Translations under genes and position numbers: made by a program
The notes under the pieces: generated by a model
The model's database searches: none
The model's input: the letters and a program-made list of their open reading frames with translations, nothing else
What the model was told of the DNA's origin: nothing
In this document: positions 44,275 to 55,353 of the stretch, in pieces
How the letters are laid out: the number at the start of each line of letters is the position of its first letter
Numbering within the stretch: the stretch's first letter is position 1
NCBI GenBank assembly: GCA_021014325.1
Contig: CM037476.1
Location: forward strand, 21,798,827-21,862,826
Reading direction: 5' to 3'
DNA length: 64,000 nt
From: Plazaster borealis
Taxonomy: Eukaryota > Echinodermata > Asteroidea > Forcipulatida > Labidiasteridae

Positions 44275-44384
44275 GTAGCCAATGGCCATAGCCATATCCG
44301 AAGACGCTTGATTTTGGGAAGGATTTAGTGACTAAAGCCGCATCCGAAATATGCGTCTTCGGCTACGGCTATGGCTACATTGTA
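44275..44384. repeat. GCTAC-type foldback
   Basis: TGTAGCCAATGGCCATAGCC...CCGAAGACGC pairs with GCGTCTTCGGCTACGGCTAT...GGCTACA. Similar in design to 50519-50665. Confidence 0.7.
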
Positions 44385-44430
44385 GAATAGGTAAAATCTC
44401 TTCTTAAATGCGAATGTCAATATGTAGCGT

Positions 44431-45218
44431 GTTGTGGCCGAGCGGACATGACGGATAAGAACACCAGACTCAAGCTCTGGTGTTTCTGATCAGCAGAGTG
44501 TGGGTTCGAGTCCCGGTCGTGACAATTGTGTCCTTAAAGGCATCGTACACGTTTGGTAATTGCTCAAAATATATATTAGCATAAAAACTGACTTGGTAAC
44601 GAGCAACAGAGAGCTGTTGATAGTATAAAACATTTTGAGAATCGACTCCCTCTGAAGTAACATATTTTTTGTAAAAAAAGGTAATTTCTCACTAAAATAA
44701 TAAAAACTTCTTGCAAGAAGTTTTTATTCCTATATCTGAAAGCACACAAATTTGTACAACAAGGGTGTTTTTTCTTTCATCATTTTCTTGCAACTTCGAT
44801 GACCAATTGAGCCCAAATTTTCACAGGCTTGTTATTTTATGCATATGTTGGGATACACCAAGTGAGAACACTGGTCTTTGACAATTTCCAAACGTGTACG
44901 ATGCCTTTAAGCAAGACACTTGACCATTATTGCTGTGTCCTTCGGATGGGGCGAAAAACTGTAGGTCCCGTGTGTTGTGCACTGCACGTAAAAGAACCCA
45001 GTGCACTTACCGTAAAGAGAAGGGGTTCGCCCCGGTTTGATCGGCAGTATATTGCGCCACAGCACCTTGTTTACCATTACATGGTGCTATGTAAAGGAAT
45101 AGGTCTCATACTTTCAGAATCTCTGCATACCTAGCAGGGAAAAAATACTGAGCGCTTTGATATGCCCATCGGGTGTGATAAAGCGCTATATAAGAACTCC
45201 GTATTATTATTATTATTA
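44431..45218 (+). mobile_element. tRNA-Leu-derived SINE interrupted by a TTAA MITE
   Basis: The head GTGGCCGAGCGG...CCAGACTCAAGCTCTGG...GGTTCGAGTCCC resembles tRNA-Leu(CAA), but the acceptor stem does not pair. After the MITE (44538-44906) the body resumes with GCAAGACACTTGACC, GGTCCCGTGTGTTGTGCACT and AAGCGCTATATAAGAACTCC, ending in a TTA tail. Other heads lie at 56103 and 63187 (reverse). Confidence 0.8.
44534..44910 (-). mobile_element. TTAA MITE inserted in the SINE
   Basis: Element 44538-44906, ends AGGCATCGTACACGTTTGG and CCAAACGTGTACGATGCCT, an exact 19-base terminal inverted repeat. TTAA is duplicated on both sides. Likely one of the youngest copies. Confidence 0.9.
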
Positions 45219-46768
45219 TTAAAAGCACATTATCCACACAGCATGTGTTTTCCCCACTGCAGATACACATAAATGAATTTTGCAGAAAATCAAGTGAAAT
45301 TGCTTGAGTTCGAACAAATCTTTCAAAAGAAATAAAACATTCCATACAGCTCAAAATTACAACCTCTATTCACATTTTTTTATTCCTTATAAATTACACT
45401 GATTTAATACATTATGTTTGCTATGTAATTGACAACAATTATTGACCCAATCCACCTGGCATCTGGTAACACCATTTAGGGAGTCGGATGTCTCAATAAC
45501 TCGCGATAGATATGACCGAACACATCAAGGTCATATCTCATTAAAATGACCTTCTGACACTGATGATGGTGAAATACAAGTACGGAAAATACACACATAA
45601 GAAAATAAGAACATATCTTGCAATTTAAAGGGGGCTGTTTTGTCATGATCAAAGCAGGCTTGTAGCTGACACGGAAGTCCATTAAACTCTCACCAAGTTA
45701 CTGCACGCCTGCTCTCTCCATAGATTTGTTATGGAGGAAGGGCACGCACGTGCACTAACTTGGTGAGAATTCATAATTTGATGAACAGCCACAGAGCTGA
45801 ATTGATCATGACGAAACAGCTCCTTTATAACTGAATGTCCTCACAAAATGTTTTTAAGAATGTAACTTATTTTAAGTCAATTTTGACTTAAAATAATGTT
45901 TGTGTGTGTTTTTTTCCATCTCTATGAACAATTTTGTTCAAAGAGATGTAAAAACAGTTGTCCCAGTGATCAAATCAACACTGGGCCCAATTTCGTGTGT
46001 CTGCTTTCCGTTGAATTCAACGCTTACTGTCAGTTCTCCGCTTACAAGGTTAGAACAAAATTTCTGCGCTAGATGTGCTTAGTGAACAAGAGTAACGAGG
46101 CACAAAACCAAATGTTGCTAACCTGTAAAATAGTCGAGGTGTGGATTTTTCTGCTTTGGTAAGCGCCCATTGTTTGATTATGGTAAGCAAAGAAAGCCAC
46201 GAAAGTGGGCCGTGGTTTTTTGACTTGTCTAATCCATGGACACAAAATGCAGCGTTCTCCCTTGACAGTGGTCCGCTGGCCAAGTGCCAGTTAAAGAAAA
46301 CACCAGAGGACCAGTCAGAATTCTCTCCAAGTAGTCCGGCTGACTAGTTCAGTGTTGAAAAGCATCCATACGTGTATATCATTTAATACATGGACAATTG
46401 AAAAGGCTGACAGACTAGTGAAATGACAAGCTAACTGGTCCTGCTGGCCAGTCACTAAAAAAGTTAAGGGCAAACCCTGAAAGGACTGCTATATTTCAGT
46501 CACATAAACCAAGGAAAAAAACCCCCAAATCATTGAGAAAACAATTACCCGTACATGTTAATGAAAACTTAATAATAGTTTAATAGGGAATAATTGTATT
46601 TCTTTACACATGTAAGATAAACATCCACTCAGAACATCAGCCATTAATTTGTGCGCAATTCTTTAAATATTCAAAGCTTTATATGTTAACAATGTCACGG
46701 TAAACTTGTCTTTAATTTTTATCACTAACTTCAAAATCAGGGTTTAGGGCCCAATTTCATAGAGCTGC
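45219..46768. other. intergenic; parts of GGGCCCAATTT-family elements
   Basis: TGGGCCCAATTTCGTGTGTC at 45983 and GGGCCCAATTTCATAGAGCT at 46748 mark family members. The inner 46080-46500 has CTGGCCAGT-type words. No gene. Confidence 0.45.
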
Positions 46769-47176
46769 TTAAAGGGATTGTATACGCTTGGTAGTTGTTG
46801 GAACCCACTGTTTGTTTCAATCATACATGTAGTTGTAGGTATACAGTGTATACCATAAAACTAACCTGTGGAAATTTCATTTAAAAAAGGTGGTAGCGTT
46901 TTTGAGATATTGTCGAAAATCCAGAGCGGTTTGTCCACGTAGGAAGAATAATCCGCAATTGGAATACACAATCTGAGAAACGTTACTGTAGTAACGCTTC
47001 TCAGATTAGAATTGTTTGGGATAAAAAGTGATATCTTTTTCCATAACCGCAGTACTTTGAAGTGAAAAGTTTCTCAAAATGCATTATACTATCCAAAGCT
47101 GCTGTACTCCTTACCAAGTAAGTTTTTATTGCCATTAATTTTCAGAGTCATTAACAAACGTATACAGACCCTTTAA
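46769..47176 (+). mobile_element. TTAA MITE, AGGGATTGTATACG subfamily with TCTGAGAA centre
   Basis: TTAA-bounded, 400 bp between. The centre AATCTGAGAAACGTTACT mirrors AGTAACGCTTCTCAGATT. Inserted in the TTAA of a GCAGCTCTATGAAATTGGGCC repeat. Confidence 0.85.
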
Positions 47177-47552
47177 GCACATACATTATCTTAGAACAAA
47201 ACAAATTTGATTACCAAAATAAGATTACCAGCCAAAGTGCCATGACGCCTTCTGGCTTTTGCTTTAATAGCAGAAATTGACGGAGCAACATTTTCTGCTT
47301 AAGCAGCTCTATGAAATTAGGCCACGGTGCTTGATGCCGGAGTAACCATTTATTTGAACCTATTGTATAGCAAGTATACAATAATACAAACGAGATTATA
47401 TAATAATAATAATACTACTAATAACAAAACAACCTATATTTATATACATTGCTTACATGTATTTCGGAAAGTAGATCCAGAATGGAGTAATACTTGTGGG
47501 AAGAGTATAGACCATGTAACCTTTTTTTACAAAAAGAGTGACTTTGTACATT
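47177..47552. other. intergenic; end of the interrupted host repeat, then unremarkable
   Basis: TTCTGCTTAAGCAGCTCTAT and GAAATTAGGCC at 47296-47323 end the GGGCCC-family copy interrupted at 46769. ATAATAATAATACT lies at 47401. Confidence 0.5.
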
Positions 47553-47835
47553 CCAGGGCCTTTCTGGCAGGCAAGATACTACACTGATCATGTATATGAG
47601 AAACTGTACATTTGGTGTCACAATTACCACATAAAATCTAGAACTGTAAAAATAACAGCTGTGTAAGTAATGTGCCCCTTTCTTTATATTGAAAGATGAA
47701 TTTGTTTTTGCAATTTTCATGAAATGTAAGAATTTTGTTTTCATCCATTGAGCTGTTTACATATCGCGCCTGCAGGAAGTCCAGGTTCAGTGGCTCTTTT
47801 GTAATGTGATGTCACAGGTCACATGGTTATTGAAA
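47553..47835 (+). repeat. dispersed repeat (partner 20945-21260)
   Basis: CTGGCAGGCAAGATACTACA to GGCTCTTTTGTAATGTGATG. No coding frame common to both copies. Confidence 0.6.
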
Positions 47836-48289
47836 TTGCAGAGTAACATAATGGCTAGTAGCAGCCATTGCCAAGTTTCACATGCTAAGCATGAAAAACT
47901 TGCTAAGAAGAAAAAGGTTACCAGCCAAAATGACATGCTTTACATATTGTATATACACTGGTTCACCAACGATTTTCACTTAGTATTTTAATTTGCTAAA
48001 AAATGCTATCATATCATGCTTTTATCAGACCATTAAATTAATCTTTAACCCAATGATCAAGTTTCATAAAGCCGTTTACCAGTAAGCAAATTTATGTGCT
48101 TACCATAGAAGAAAAATGTGCGCAAGCAAAAGCTCATGTCGTTCGCGTTCTCATTGGTTTTGCATTGTTGCATAACTCATCAGCTATAAACAAGTTAGAG
48201 TGCTTGGTGCTTTGCTTACAGTAATCAGTGATTATGAAATAGAAACTATGCTAAGGGCCACTCCATAATTAGAACACGTCTGCTTATTG
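47836..48289. other. intergenic, no feature recognised
   Basis: Fragments resembling the GCTTAAGCAG repeat at 48060-48240. No gene. Confidence 0.35.
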
Positions 48290-48442
48290 ACCCCTTACAC
48301 AACTTGTAAACGCACCTCCGCACAATGCGCGTCTACCATTTCCACCATTTTGGGAGTCAATTCCTTTGTGTACATTTTTGTTGACTCCCAAAATAGAGAC
48401 AGGATAGGCATGTGTAGGTGCCCTGCGCGTTGTGCAAGGGGT
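48290..48442. repeat. foldback repeat
   Basis: ACCCCTTACACAACTTG and GCACAATGCGCGT on the left mirror GCGCGTTGTGCAAGGGGTT on the right. The inner stem is TTTTGGGAGTCAA/TTGACTCCCAAAA. Confidence 0.75.
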
Positions 48443-48531
48443 TAAAAGGCTGTATAACATTTGTGGGATCATGTCAAAGGTCAGAATTTCACGCATCACC
48501 ATTTCCAGTAAAAGGTAACATGATAGCACCT

Positions 48532-48876
48532 TTAAAGGTATTGTACACTTTTGGTAACAGCTCAAAATCAGTGTCCACATTTTGTGTGATTCAACATATG
48601 CATGAACAAACAAACCTGTGAAAGTTTGAGCTCAATTGGTCATCGAGATCACGAGAAAATATTAAAAAGAGACCTTATGTGTTTTCTGTTTTTTTTAAAT
48701 ATCGCGCGTGATAAAAACTATTGTTTTACTCATTCCTCAGAAACGATAGCATTTTAGGCAGAAATATTTTAAGGAACCCTTTCAACCATTACTTACTTTA
48801 AACCATGTAAGTTATGTGTGAATCTGTGAACATTTGTGTTTTTTTCGATCTTACCAATAGTGTACAGGGCCTTTAA
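48532..48876 (+). mobile_element. TTAA MITE at the ISCU 3' end
   Basis: TTAA-bounded. AGGTATTGTACACTTTTGG at one end and CCAATAGTGTACAGGGCCT at the other. It stops 7 bp from the ISCU poly(A) signal. Confidence 0.8.
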
Positions 48877-48883
48877 GTTATAT

Positions 48884-48889
48884 TTTATT
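48884..48889 (-). terminator. ISCU polyadenylation signal
   Basis: AATAAA on the minus strand about 190 bp after the stop codon. Confidence 0.65.
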
Positions 48890-49080
48890 GTGTCAGTGCA
48901 AAAACTTTGTATCTAGTATTGGTATCTAGATATCGTATCTCACACGAAAGAGGCACTGTACAAAACTGACGTTTTTGCTTTTCAATCGAAAATGCTATTT
49001 TAAGAGATACAACTTTTTTGCACCGACACAACGATTTACTGCTTAGTTAACAACTCTGTGACGTGAAGCAGTTGTCGGAT

Positions 49081-52000
49081 TTACATGGCCGCCTGTGCCT
49101 TGACCTTGTCCTCATTCTTGACCTTGTAGTTTGACAAGGCTGCTCTGATGGCATCTTCAGCTAACACTGTCAAAGAAAAAACAATTACAAACCAATTATG
49201 TATTTATTTTGGTTGTGAAGCCAAGGATTCTCAGAAAAGTGAGCTTAATCACTTTCTCAGCCAAGAACCACATGGAGAGAGGAAAAGGAAGTTTCAGTTT
49301 TAGATGTGGGAGGAAAACCCCAGAGAATTATTCCAGGGAAAACCCACGCAATCAGGTAGGGACTGAAAACCCAATCCACATAGTGCCCCCCAGTGGGATT
49401 CGAACTGGGGTCCTTGAGGTGGAAGGCAAGGAAAGATACCACTACGCCAACTTGACTGCGAAGATACATGTATTAGTCCTTGATCGGCCTTGTCATATGA
49501 GGCAGTTTGGAGACAACCAACTGCACTACATGCAAAAGGAACATTGGTATAACTGCAACATTAAGCACCATTGACCGTGGTCAGTCATTGGATGGGAGAC
49601 TAATTCATGCCTTGTCATAGTTGGTGGCTTGTCTTGGACATGATAGGGCTCCTACACTACTTATGGAAGAGAAGGGGCTTGCTGCGGTGTTTCTGGATCG
49701 GCTTCGTAATGCGCCCTCTCTGAGGCATAGCACATTTGGAGTATACTTTACGTAAAGTGCAATCAGGCCTGATGCTTTGTTCTTGAAAGGGCAAGGGCAC
49801 CAAGGCATTTGTCTCCTTTGTAAAGGGCACCTCTATGAGGAAATAGTAAATTTCTAAGCAAAGAATTTTTAGTGAGTTGTTCATTTGTTTTAATTTTTCT
49901 GAAATACTACCCTGATTCGATCCGATCCCATGAACTTACTTGAGCAATGAAGCTTGACTGGAGGAAGGCAGAGTTCTTTAGCAATATCTGTATTCTTGAT
50001 TTTCAGTGCATCATCAACCTGTCGGGAATGGATCAAGAAAGATTAGTCCTTAACCCTCTCACTGTCTGACCATTCCATATCATCCACTGTGGTTTTGAAT
50101 GAGAGATAACCTATAAATGTATGCCAGACTGCAAATTGATATTATGTGGTGAATGCATCTACACAGTACACAGTCACCCCTCCTACTTTCTGACCATAAA
50201 GTATCATCCACTGTGGTTTTGAATGATATGCACTATGCCAGCCTGCAATGTATGATATCATGTAGTGAATGCATCTACACAGTACACAGCCAACCCTCCT
50301 ACTGTCTGACCATTCAATATCATCCACATGTTTTGAATGATAGATAAACTATGCCGGCCAGCAATATCAATTGTTGATGTACAGTTTAGTTCCAGGAATC
50401 CAGGTGCACTTTTGTACACAATACACAATCCGTGCATGAAAATAAGGACTTCAACCAATTCAACCAATTCTTGAGATTTGTCTAAAAAGATCAGCAGCCC
50501 GAACTCCCTGCAATGCCATGTCCAAATTTGCAGCTACAGCTACAGCTACAGCTACGGCCACGGCTAGATTTCCGCGGCGTCATGTGTTGAAGAATAGGAT
50601 GTCCTTAGCAACACCCTTAGCAACAGTCGTAGCCGTAGCTGTAGTTGCCAATTCGGATACGGCCTTAAATGACAACACAACACAAATAGACATGTATACT
50701 GGTGTAACAGAAGCAATCAAGTAGAAATGAAAAGAGAGAGAGAGAGGCAGAAAGCACACAGAACTAGACATGAGTTTTTGTTGAAACAAACACTTTACTT
50801 GTGTTCAGTGTAGACATTTACACAGGGCTCGAAATTAACACTGGACCGCAGGCCCGAGGCCAGTGATTTTAGCGTCGGTCCAGTAAACTTTATACCAAAC
50901 AAGTCCGGCGGTCTTGTGTTTTTTACATACTTAAAGTATTATTATTACCAGAAATGAATAATCTTTCATTAAATAAATGTATTTAAATCTCAGTTTGAAT
51001 TGTTTTGGTTATATTTGTTGTCGTCAAATTATTTCCGAGCGCGGAACATCCAACCCGGCCGACCGTTCTTCGTGCTTCAAAGTTCCCTATCCAGTTTGCT
51101 CATGCCCAGGACCACTGCACTGGGCTCAAACCATGCTTTAGGCGCCCAGGGGGACGAGCGAACGGCACCCTCCGTGCATGCGTGATGTTTGTGCTTTGTG
51201 CTACAGTGCTTCGTTCGTTTACCACTGACCATGTGCATGGCATGATGTCACTTTAAAGTCTGATACCTTGCATCAACTAATTATATAGTGTTGAAATTGT
51301 ATTAATGACGTATAGGTTGTATTCTTTCAACACCACACATTCCTGTGTTGCATGGATTAAAAGTAATGTCTTGTTTCCACACGTCTTTTCATGCTTCGTA
51401 TGTTAAATTTCGACAACATTGTTGTCCTGTCAAAACGATCGTCAAAACTTATTTCATTTTTTCTATGGCAGCAAACGTCGTGTAAAAAGAAGGTATGTGG
51501 AAATTTCTCGAAGGGGTTTCAAAGCCAAAACTGCCTGTTAAGCAATCTGCAAGTGAAAAACTTGCACAGGCGCAGAAGTATGAAAAAACAAGTTAACTTT
51601 TGGCAAAAGAAGTTTTTGTGTGTTTTGTTGCGTTTTGGATTTTTTCTTCTCATATGACTTCGGTCTTGTAAAAAATGTTCCGGTCCAGTAAAAATTCTGA
51701 ACAACAAGCCAGGTGGTCTTGTGGATTTTTTCCCCAAATTCGAGCCCTGTTACAAATTAGCAGAGTTGCTGGAAAGTAATGAGAAAATTTGGTAAACATG
51801 TCTTTGCAGGAAGTATTGATGTACAAGAAGTAAATAAATTTTTTAAAAAACAACTAATTACCGATTTGCCCTTGATCCACTCTGTTGCCAAAGAGCTTGA
51901 TGCTATTGCAGATCCGCAGCCAAACGTCTTGAACTTTGCATCAACAATCTTTCCATTCTCATCAACTTTGACCTGAAAAAAACCACCCCAAATTTTACAT

Positions 52001-55000
52001 TAAACAAAGACAGACAACTGGTCATAATTGAGTAAATAAGATGTTAATTTTTAGTCAAAATGTATAAACAAGCCTGGCAGGCAGATTTAGCTCTTTTTTT
52101 TTAAGGTGAACTTATTCTTTCTTTCACCGAGTTTTTCTTGATATCGCGTACTGTTAAAATGGTTACACCCCTATATTCAAACACCCCTAGTGTATTTTCC
52201 CAACCCTAACCCGAGCATGTAAATCATGAGGGTTTTTTCTGAACTTACTTAGGGGCAGGGCTTGAATTTAGGGGAAAAATCCACAAGACAACAGGGCTTG
52301 TACAGGGTTCTGCCCAGGATTTTTTTAGTGGTGGAAATTTTTTTTCCTCTAGTACGGTCAAGTCAATTTCCTTTATATCGTGTCATGGTGCCTTACTCTG
52401 TAGTTCATTTTACGTTGTATTCAATGCCGTGGAATAGGATACGCAACACGTACACGATGAAACTGGTATCATGTTATTCCAAGCATAAAGCTACAATCAG
52501 AGTGACTGGGAACCATTGTAAAATCAATGCAGGTTTCCGTTGGATCGTTGGATGTGCATCATACGTACGTACAGGCGGGACAGATGCTTGATCCTGGATC
52601 ATTAAAATAGACTCAAACCAAAGAAGTAGGCTACTCGAAACTTTGGATGAAATTTTTACTGGTAAATAATTTACTTTTACATGTTGTTAAAAATGTTTTG
52701 AAGGAAGTGGGCAAAAAAAGGGGGAAATGTGTGGTGGTCGGAAAAAGAGAAAAATCCGCCAGTGGTGGTCGGGGAATCACGAGTGCCGGGCGGGTTTTCC
52801 GGCACCGACCACCGTGGGCAGAACCCTGCTTGTAGGTTACAATGTTTACTGGACCAGCATTTATTTTACAAGACCCAAATGTAATGAAAGAGAACTTTCT
52901 ACACAGTTGTTAACTGTTTTTATTTGAACAAGCACTACGAAAATATCATTAATTTTGTCATGCTTCAATACTCAACACAATGGAAAGATGTTTAAAGATA
53001 TTATTACACAGTGAGGTACTTTGAGTCAATTGAAAAACACAAGACAACCCGACTTGTCCGGTCATGAGTTTACAGCCCGAGGCTAAAAATCAAGTCTGGC
53101 CTCGGGCTTGAGGTCCAGCGTTAATTTCGAGCACTAAGGGGAGTCGGAATATAATATAATATAATATAATCTAAGCACTTATATAGCGTTCTTACGCAGA
53201 AGGTACCACAACGCTTTACAACAATAAATATTACAACATTCAACAATTAACAATGCAAAGGAATGAAATGAAATAAATAGCCTAGTAAGCAAAATAAGTC
53301 TGGAAAAGGTGAGTTTTAAGCGATGTTTTGAATTCAGTAAGTGAAATGGCATGACGTATTTGATAAGGAAGATTGTTCCAAAGGTTTGGAGCAGCTGCAT
53401 AAAAACCTTTGGAAGATGAAGAGTATCTGGTTTGAGGTTTTGTTTTGGAGCAGTCACCGATAAACTTGTCTACCTGAAGTTTCATGACATCACCACAAGC
53501 TGGGGCTCCAACAAGACCAGTTCCAACGGAATCATCGTTCTTATCCATGGAACCCACATTCCTTGGGTTCTCATAGTGGTCGATGACCTGCATTATGAAA
53601 TAAAAAAACTCAATTATAGAACTTAGACCACGTAGACAGACTACATATTTATTAAACTTATGAAAAAAGTAGCCCAATAAATAGTGTGCATTGATACTGA
53701 TAGTTCCCACTTGACGTCACACAGTGTAAAGTGGGCCATCTTTACGGGCAAATCAATAAATCTTTTCAAGCACAACAATTTATATTACTCATGCGGAGTG
53801 CTATTCAGCAAGTTCAGTGGGTCCTACTAAAAGCCGACAACGCCGACAACAAGTCCAGAGTGCCGACAACACGCCGACAACAAGTTTCAAATGCCTCAAA
53901 AGCAGCAAATAAACCAAGGATTTATTAGAAATATGTGTACTATGTAATATTAACAAAAATGCAATGGTATAACTTCACGAAAAGTCTGAATATTTAACCA
54001 GAAAAAAACCGAACTTACACGGAGTTCGGTCGGACGCAATCTTGGCCAAAAAATCGTGTTTCGACCATTCCATTATGATACGGGTAAGATGGATTTAGCA
54101 AAACAACAGAGGGCGGGCGTCATGTGAAGACCAAGCTGTACACAGGGGCGCATCACTCTAAATAATCCCCCATAGGAACCAATGCTAAATGATAATTATT
54201 CAAAAATACTCAAAAAATCGTGTAAGTCTCTCAGCCTCTTGAAAACCAATCAGACATATTTCCGGACAACTAACCTTCAGAATTCTTTTCAATTTTTGGC
54301 AGGTCAACCGTTTGGAATTTTTGCTAACTACCCCAGAAGAAAAAAACATGAATTTTTTGTTTTTTCCAAAACCGACTTGCTGCCAGTTTTCGTGAAGCAC
54401 TTCTCCACTTCCCCGGTCAAATAGGGCCAACTTTAACGCCTAAATTTACCAAGTCTCCTCAAAAGTTGAAGCACAGAACCCCCAGGTTGTGAAAGATTCT
54501 TATATTTACACAATCTACTAATTGCATGACCCCCAAAACGTTATAATTAAAAAAAAGTTGTGGGTTTACAAATTATGATAAGTAGCTTGGCGCATGAATT
54601 CTGGCTTATTTAGTGTGGTGCACCCACAGTGTGAAGGTCTTCACATGACGCCCGCCCTCTGTTGTTTTGCTAAATCCATCTTACCCGTATAATAATGGAA
54701 TGGTCAAAACACGGTTTTAAGGCCAAGATGGCGTCCGACCGCACTCCGTGTAAGATCGGGTTTTCTGGTTAAAAATTCAGTCTTTTTGTGAAGTTATGCC
54801 ATTGCATTTTTTTTTAATATTACATAGGCCTAGTACACATTTTTCTAATAAATCCTTGGTTTATTTTCTGTTTTTGAGGTATTTGAAACTTGTTGTCGGC
54901 GTGTTGTCGGCACTCTGGACTTGTTGTCGGCGGTTGTCGGCGAGTTGTCGGCTTTTAGTAGGACCGAGTTCAGTGCACCAGTGATTCAATCCAACCACCA

Positions 55001-55353
55001 TGGAGGTGGATCCACAAATGATTTGAGAGAAATTGAGAGAAATCTCAATGTTTGGCATGTTTGCCATATCAAATAATATGAGAATACGCTCAACGTGAAC
55101 AAGCAATGATTCTTTTGATTAGGTAATGAATGTTGGAAGGCACACATTTTTTTTTTTTTACTTCGGACCGAGTTGACTTCGGACCGAGTTGACCATAACC
55201 CAACAACTAAATCATGTAAGAATGCAAAATCATCCAAAACAAACGCCAGAAATGGCTTACATTTTTGTGATAAGACGCTTCCGATGAACAGGCTGCAATT
55301 CTCGACTGCAGCAATGGACGGAGCGACTTCCCGAGCTGTCGAGCAATCGACAT
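49081..55353 (-). CDS. ISCU: iron-sulfur cluster assembly scaffold ISCU, mitochondrial
   Basis: Minus-strand exons in transcript order: 55353-55261, 53587-53474, 51972-51862, 50018-49940, 49166-49081, 160 residues. The first exon (MSIARQLGKSLRPLLQSRIA) is a basic, Arg/Leu/Ser-rich mitochondrial presequence. The scaffold follows: DHYENPRNVGSMDK, GLVGAPACGDVMKLQ, FKTFGCGSAIASSSLATEW, NTDIAKELCLPPVKLHCSML. The three cluster-binding cysteines are C62, C88 and C131. LPPVK at 124-128 is the motif bound by mitochondrial Hsp70. ISCU is where NFS1-derived sulfur and iron are built into [2Fe-2S] clusters. All junctions are GT-AG and phases agree. It shares a 363-bp divergent promoter with the STI1-like gene. 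Its introns are full of insertions, one within about 30 bp of the exon 2 donor. Confidence 0.96.
49257..49470 (-). mobile_element. tRNA-derived SINE in ISCU intron 4
   Basis: On the minus strand: GTTGGCGTAGTGGTATCTTT (A-box-like), CAGTTCGAATCCCACTGG (B box), then GGGTTTTCAGTCCCTACCTG and TTTTCCCTGGAATAATTCTC. A tRNA-like head plus a conserved-looking body. Not a working tRNA, since the acceptor stem cannot form. Confidence 0.7.
49471..49939. other. ISCU intron 4, SINE-like remnants
   Basis: GCACCATTGACCGTGG and GGGCAAGGGCACCAAGGCAT are unassigned. No exon seen. Confidence 0.35.
50058..50400. repeat. tandem repeat of about 116-123 bp, three copies
   Basis: TCTGACCATT...ATCATCCACTGTGGTTTTGA...GTGAATGCATCTACACAGTA repeats starting near 50065, 50188 and 50304. 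Reverse-complement copies lie in the neighbouring gene at 58630-58930. Confidence 0.8.
50519..50665. repeat. foldback with GCTACA hexamer arms
   Basis: GCAGCTACAGCTACAGCTAC then GGCCACGGCTAG on the left mirrors CGTAGCCGTAGCTGTAGTTG on the right, around a 45-bp loop. ISCU intron 3. Confidence 0.75.
50823..51749. mobile_element. TIR element CAGGGCTCGAA, copy 1
   Basis: CAGGGCTCGAAATTAACACT at the left and AATTCGAGCCCTG at the right. TTACA abuts both ends. CCGCAGGCCCGAGGCCAGT and CAAGTCCGGCGGTCTTGTG are subterminal and recur in the other two copies. ISCU intron 3. No transposase. Confidence 0.75.
52256..53131. mobile_element. TIR element CAGGGCTCGAA, copy 2
   Basis: CAGGGCTTGAATTTAGGGG and CCACAAGACAACAGGGCTTG at the left; CCTCGGGCTTGAGGTCCAGC and TTAATTTCGAGC at the right. 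Near-duplication ACTTAGGGG/ACTAAGGGG at the borders. ISCU intron 2. Confidence 0.65.
53146..53447 (-). mobile_element. 3' end of a LINE (CR1/L2-type reverse transcriptase C-terminus)
   Basis: The minus-strand frame reads YAAAPNLWNNLPYQIRHA then LTEFKTSLKTHLFQTYFAY and a stop at 53282. This is the familiar extreme C-terminus of CR1/L2-class reverse transcriptases. An ATATA microsatellite tail (53146-53172) follows, as expected at such 3' ends. It is 5'-truncated, in ISCU intron 2, about 30 bp from the exon 2 donor. Confidence 0.8.
53811..54975. mobile_element. foldback (Mutator-like) element with 9-bp target duplication
   Basis: AGTTCAGTG at 53811-53819 and 54967-54975 flanks arms of about 320 bp. 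The arms start GGTCCTACTAAAAGCCGACA and carry four or five GTTGTCGGC subrepeats. Inner arm words such as ACAGAGGGCGGGCGTCATGT are mirrored at 54640-54665. A roughly 480-bp core lies between. Long TIRs with a 9-bp duplication fit non-autonomous Mutator-like elements. ISCU intron 1. Confidence 0.8.

Noticed and set aside
44431..44521. Apparent tRNA-Leu(CAA) gene
   Set aside because: The anticodon arm and T arm are good, but the acceptor stem does not pair and a SINE body follows. It is a SINE head.
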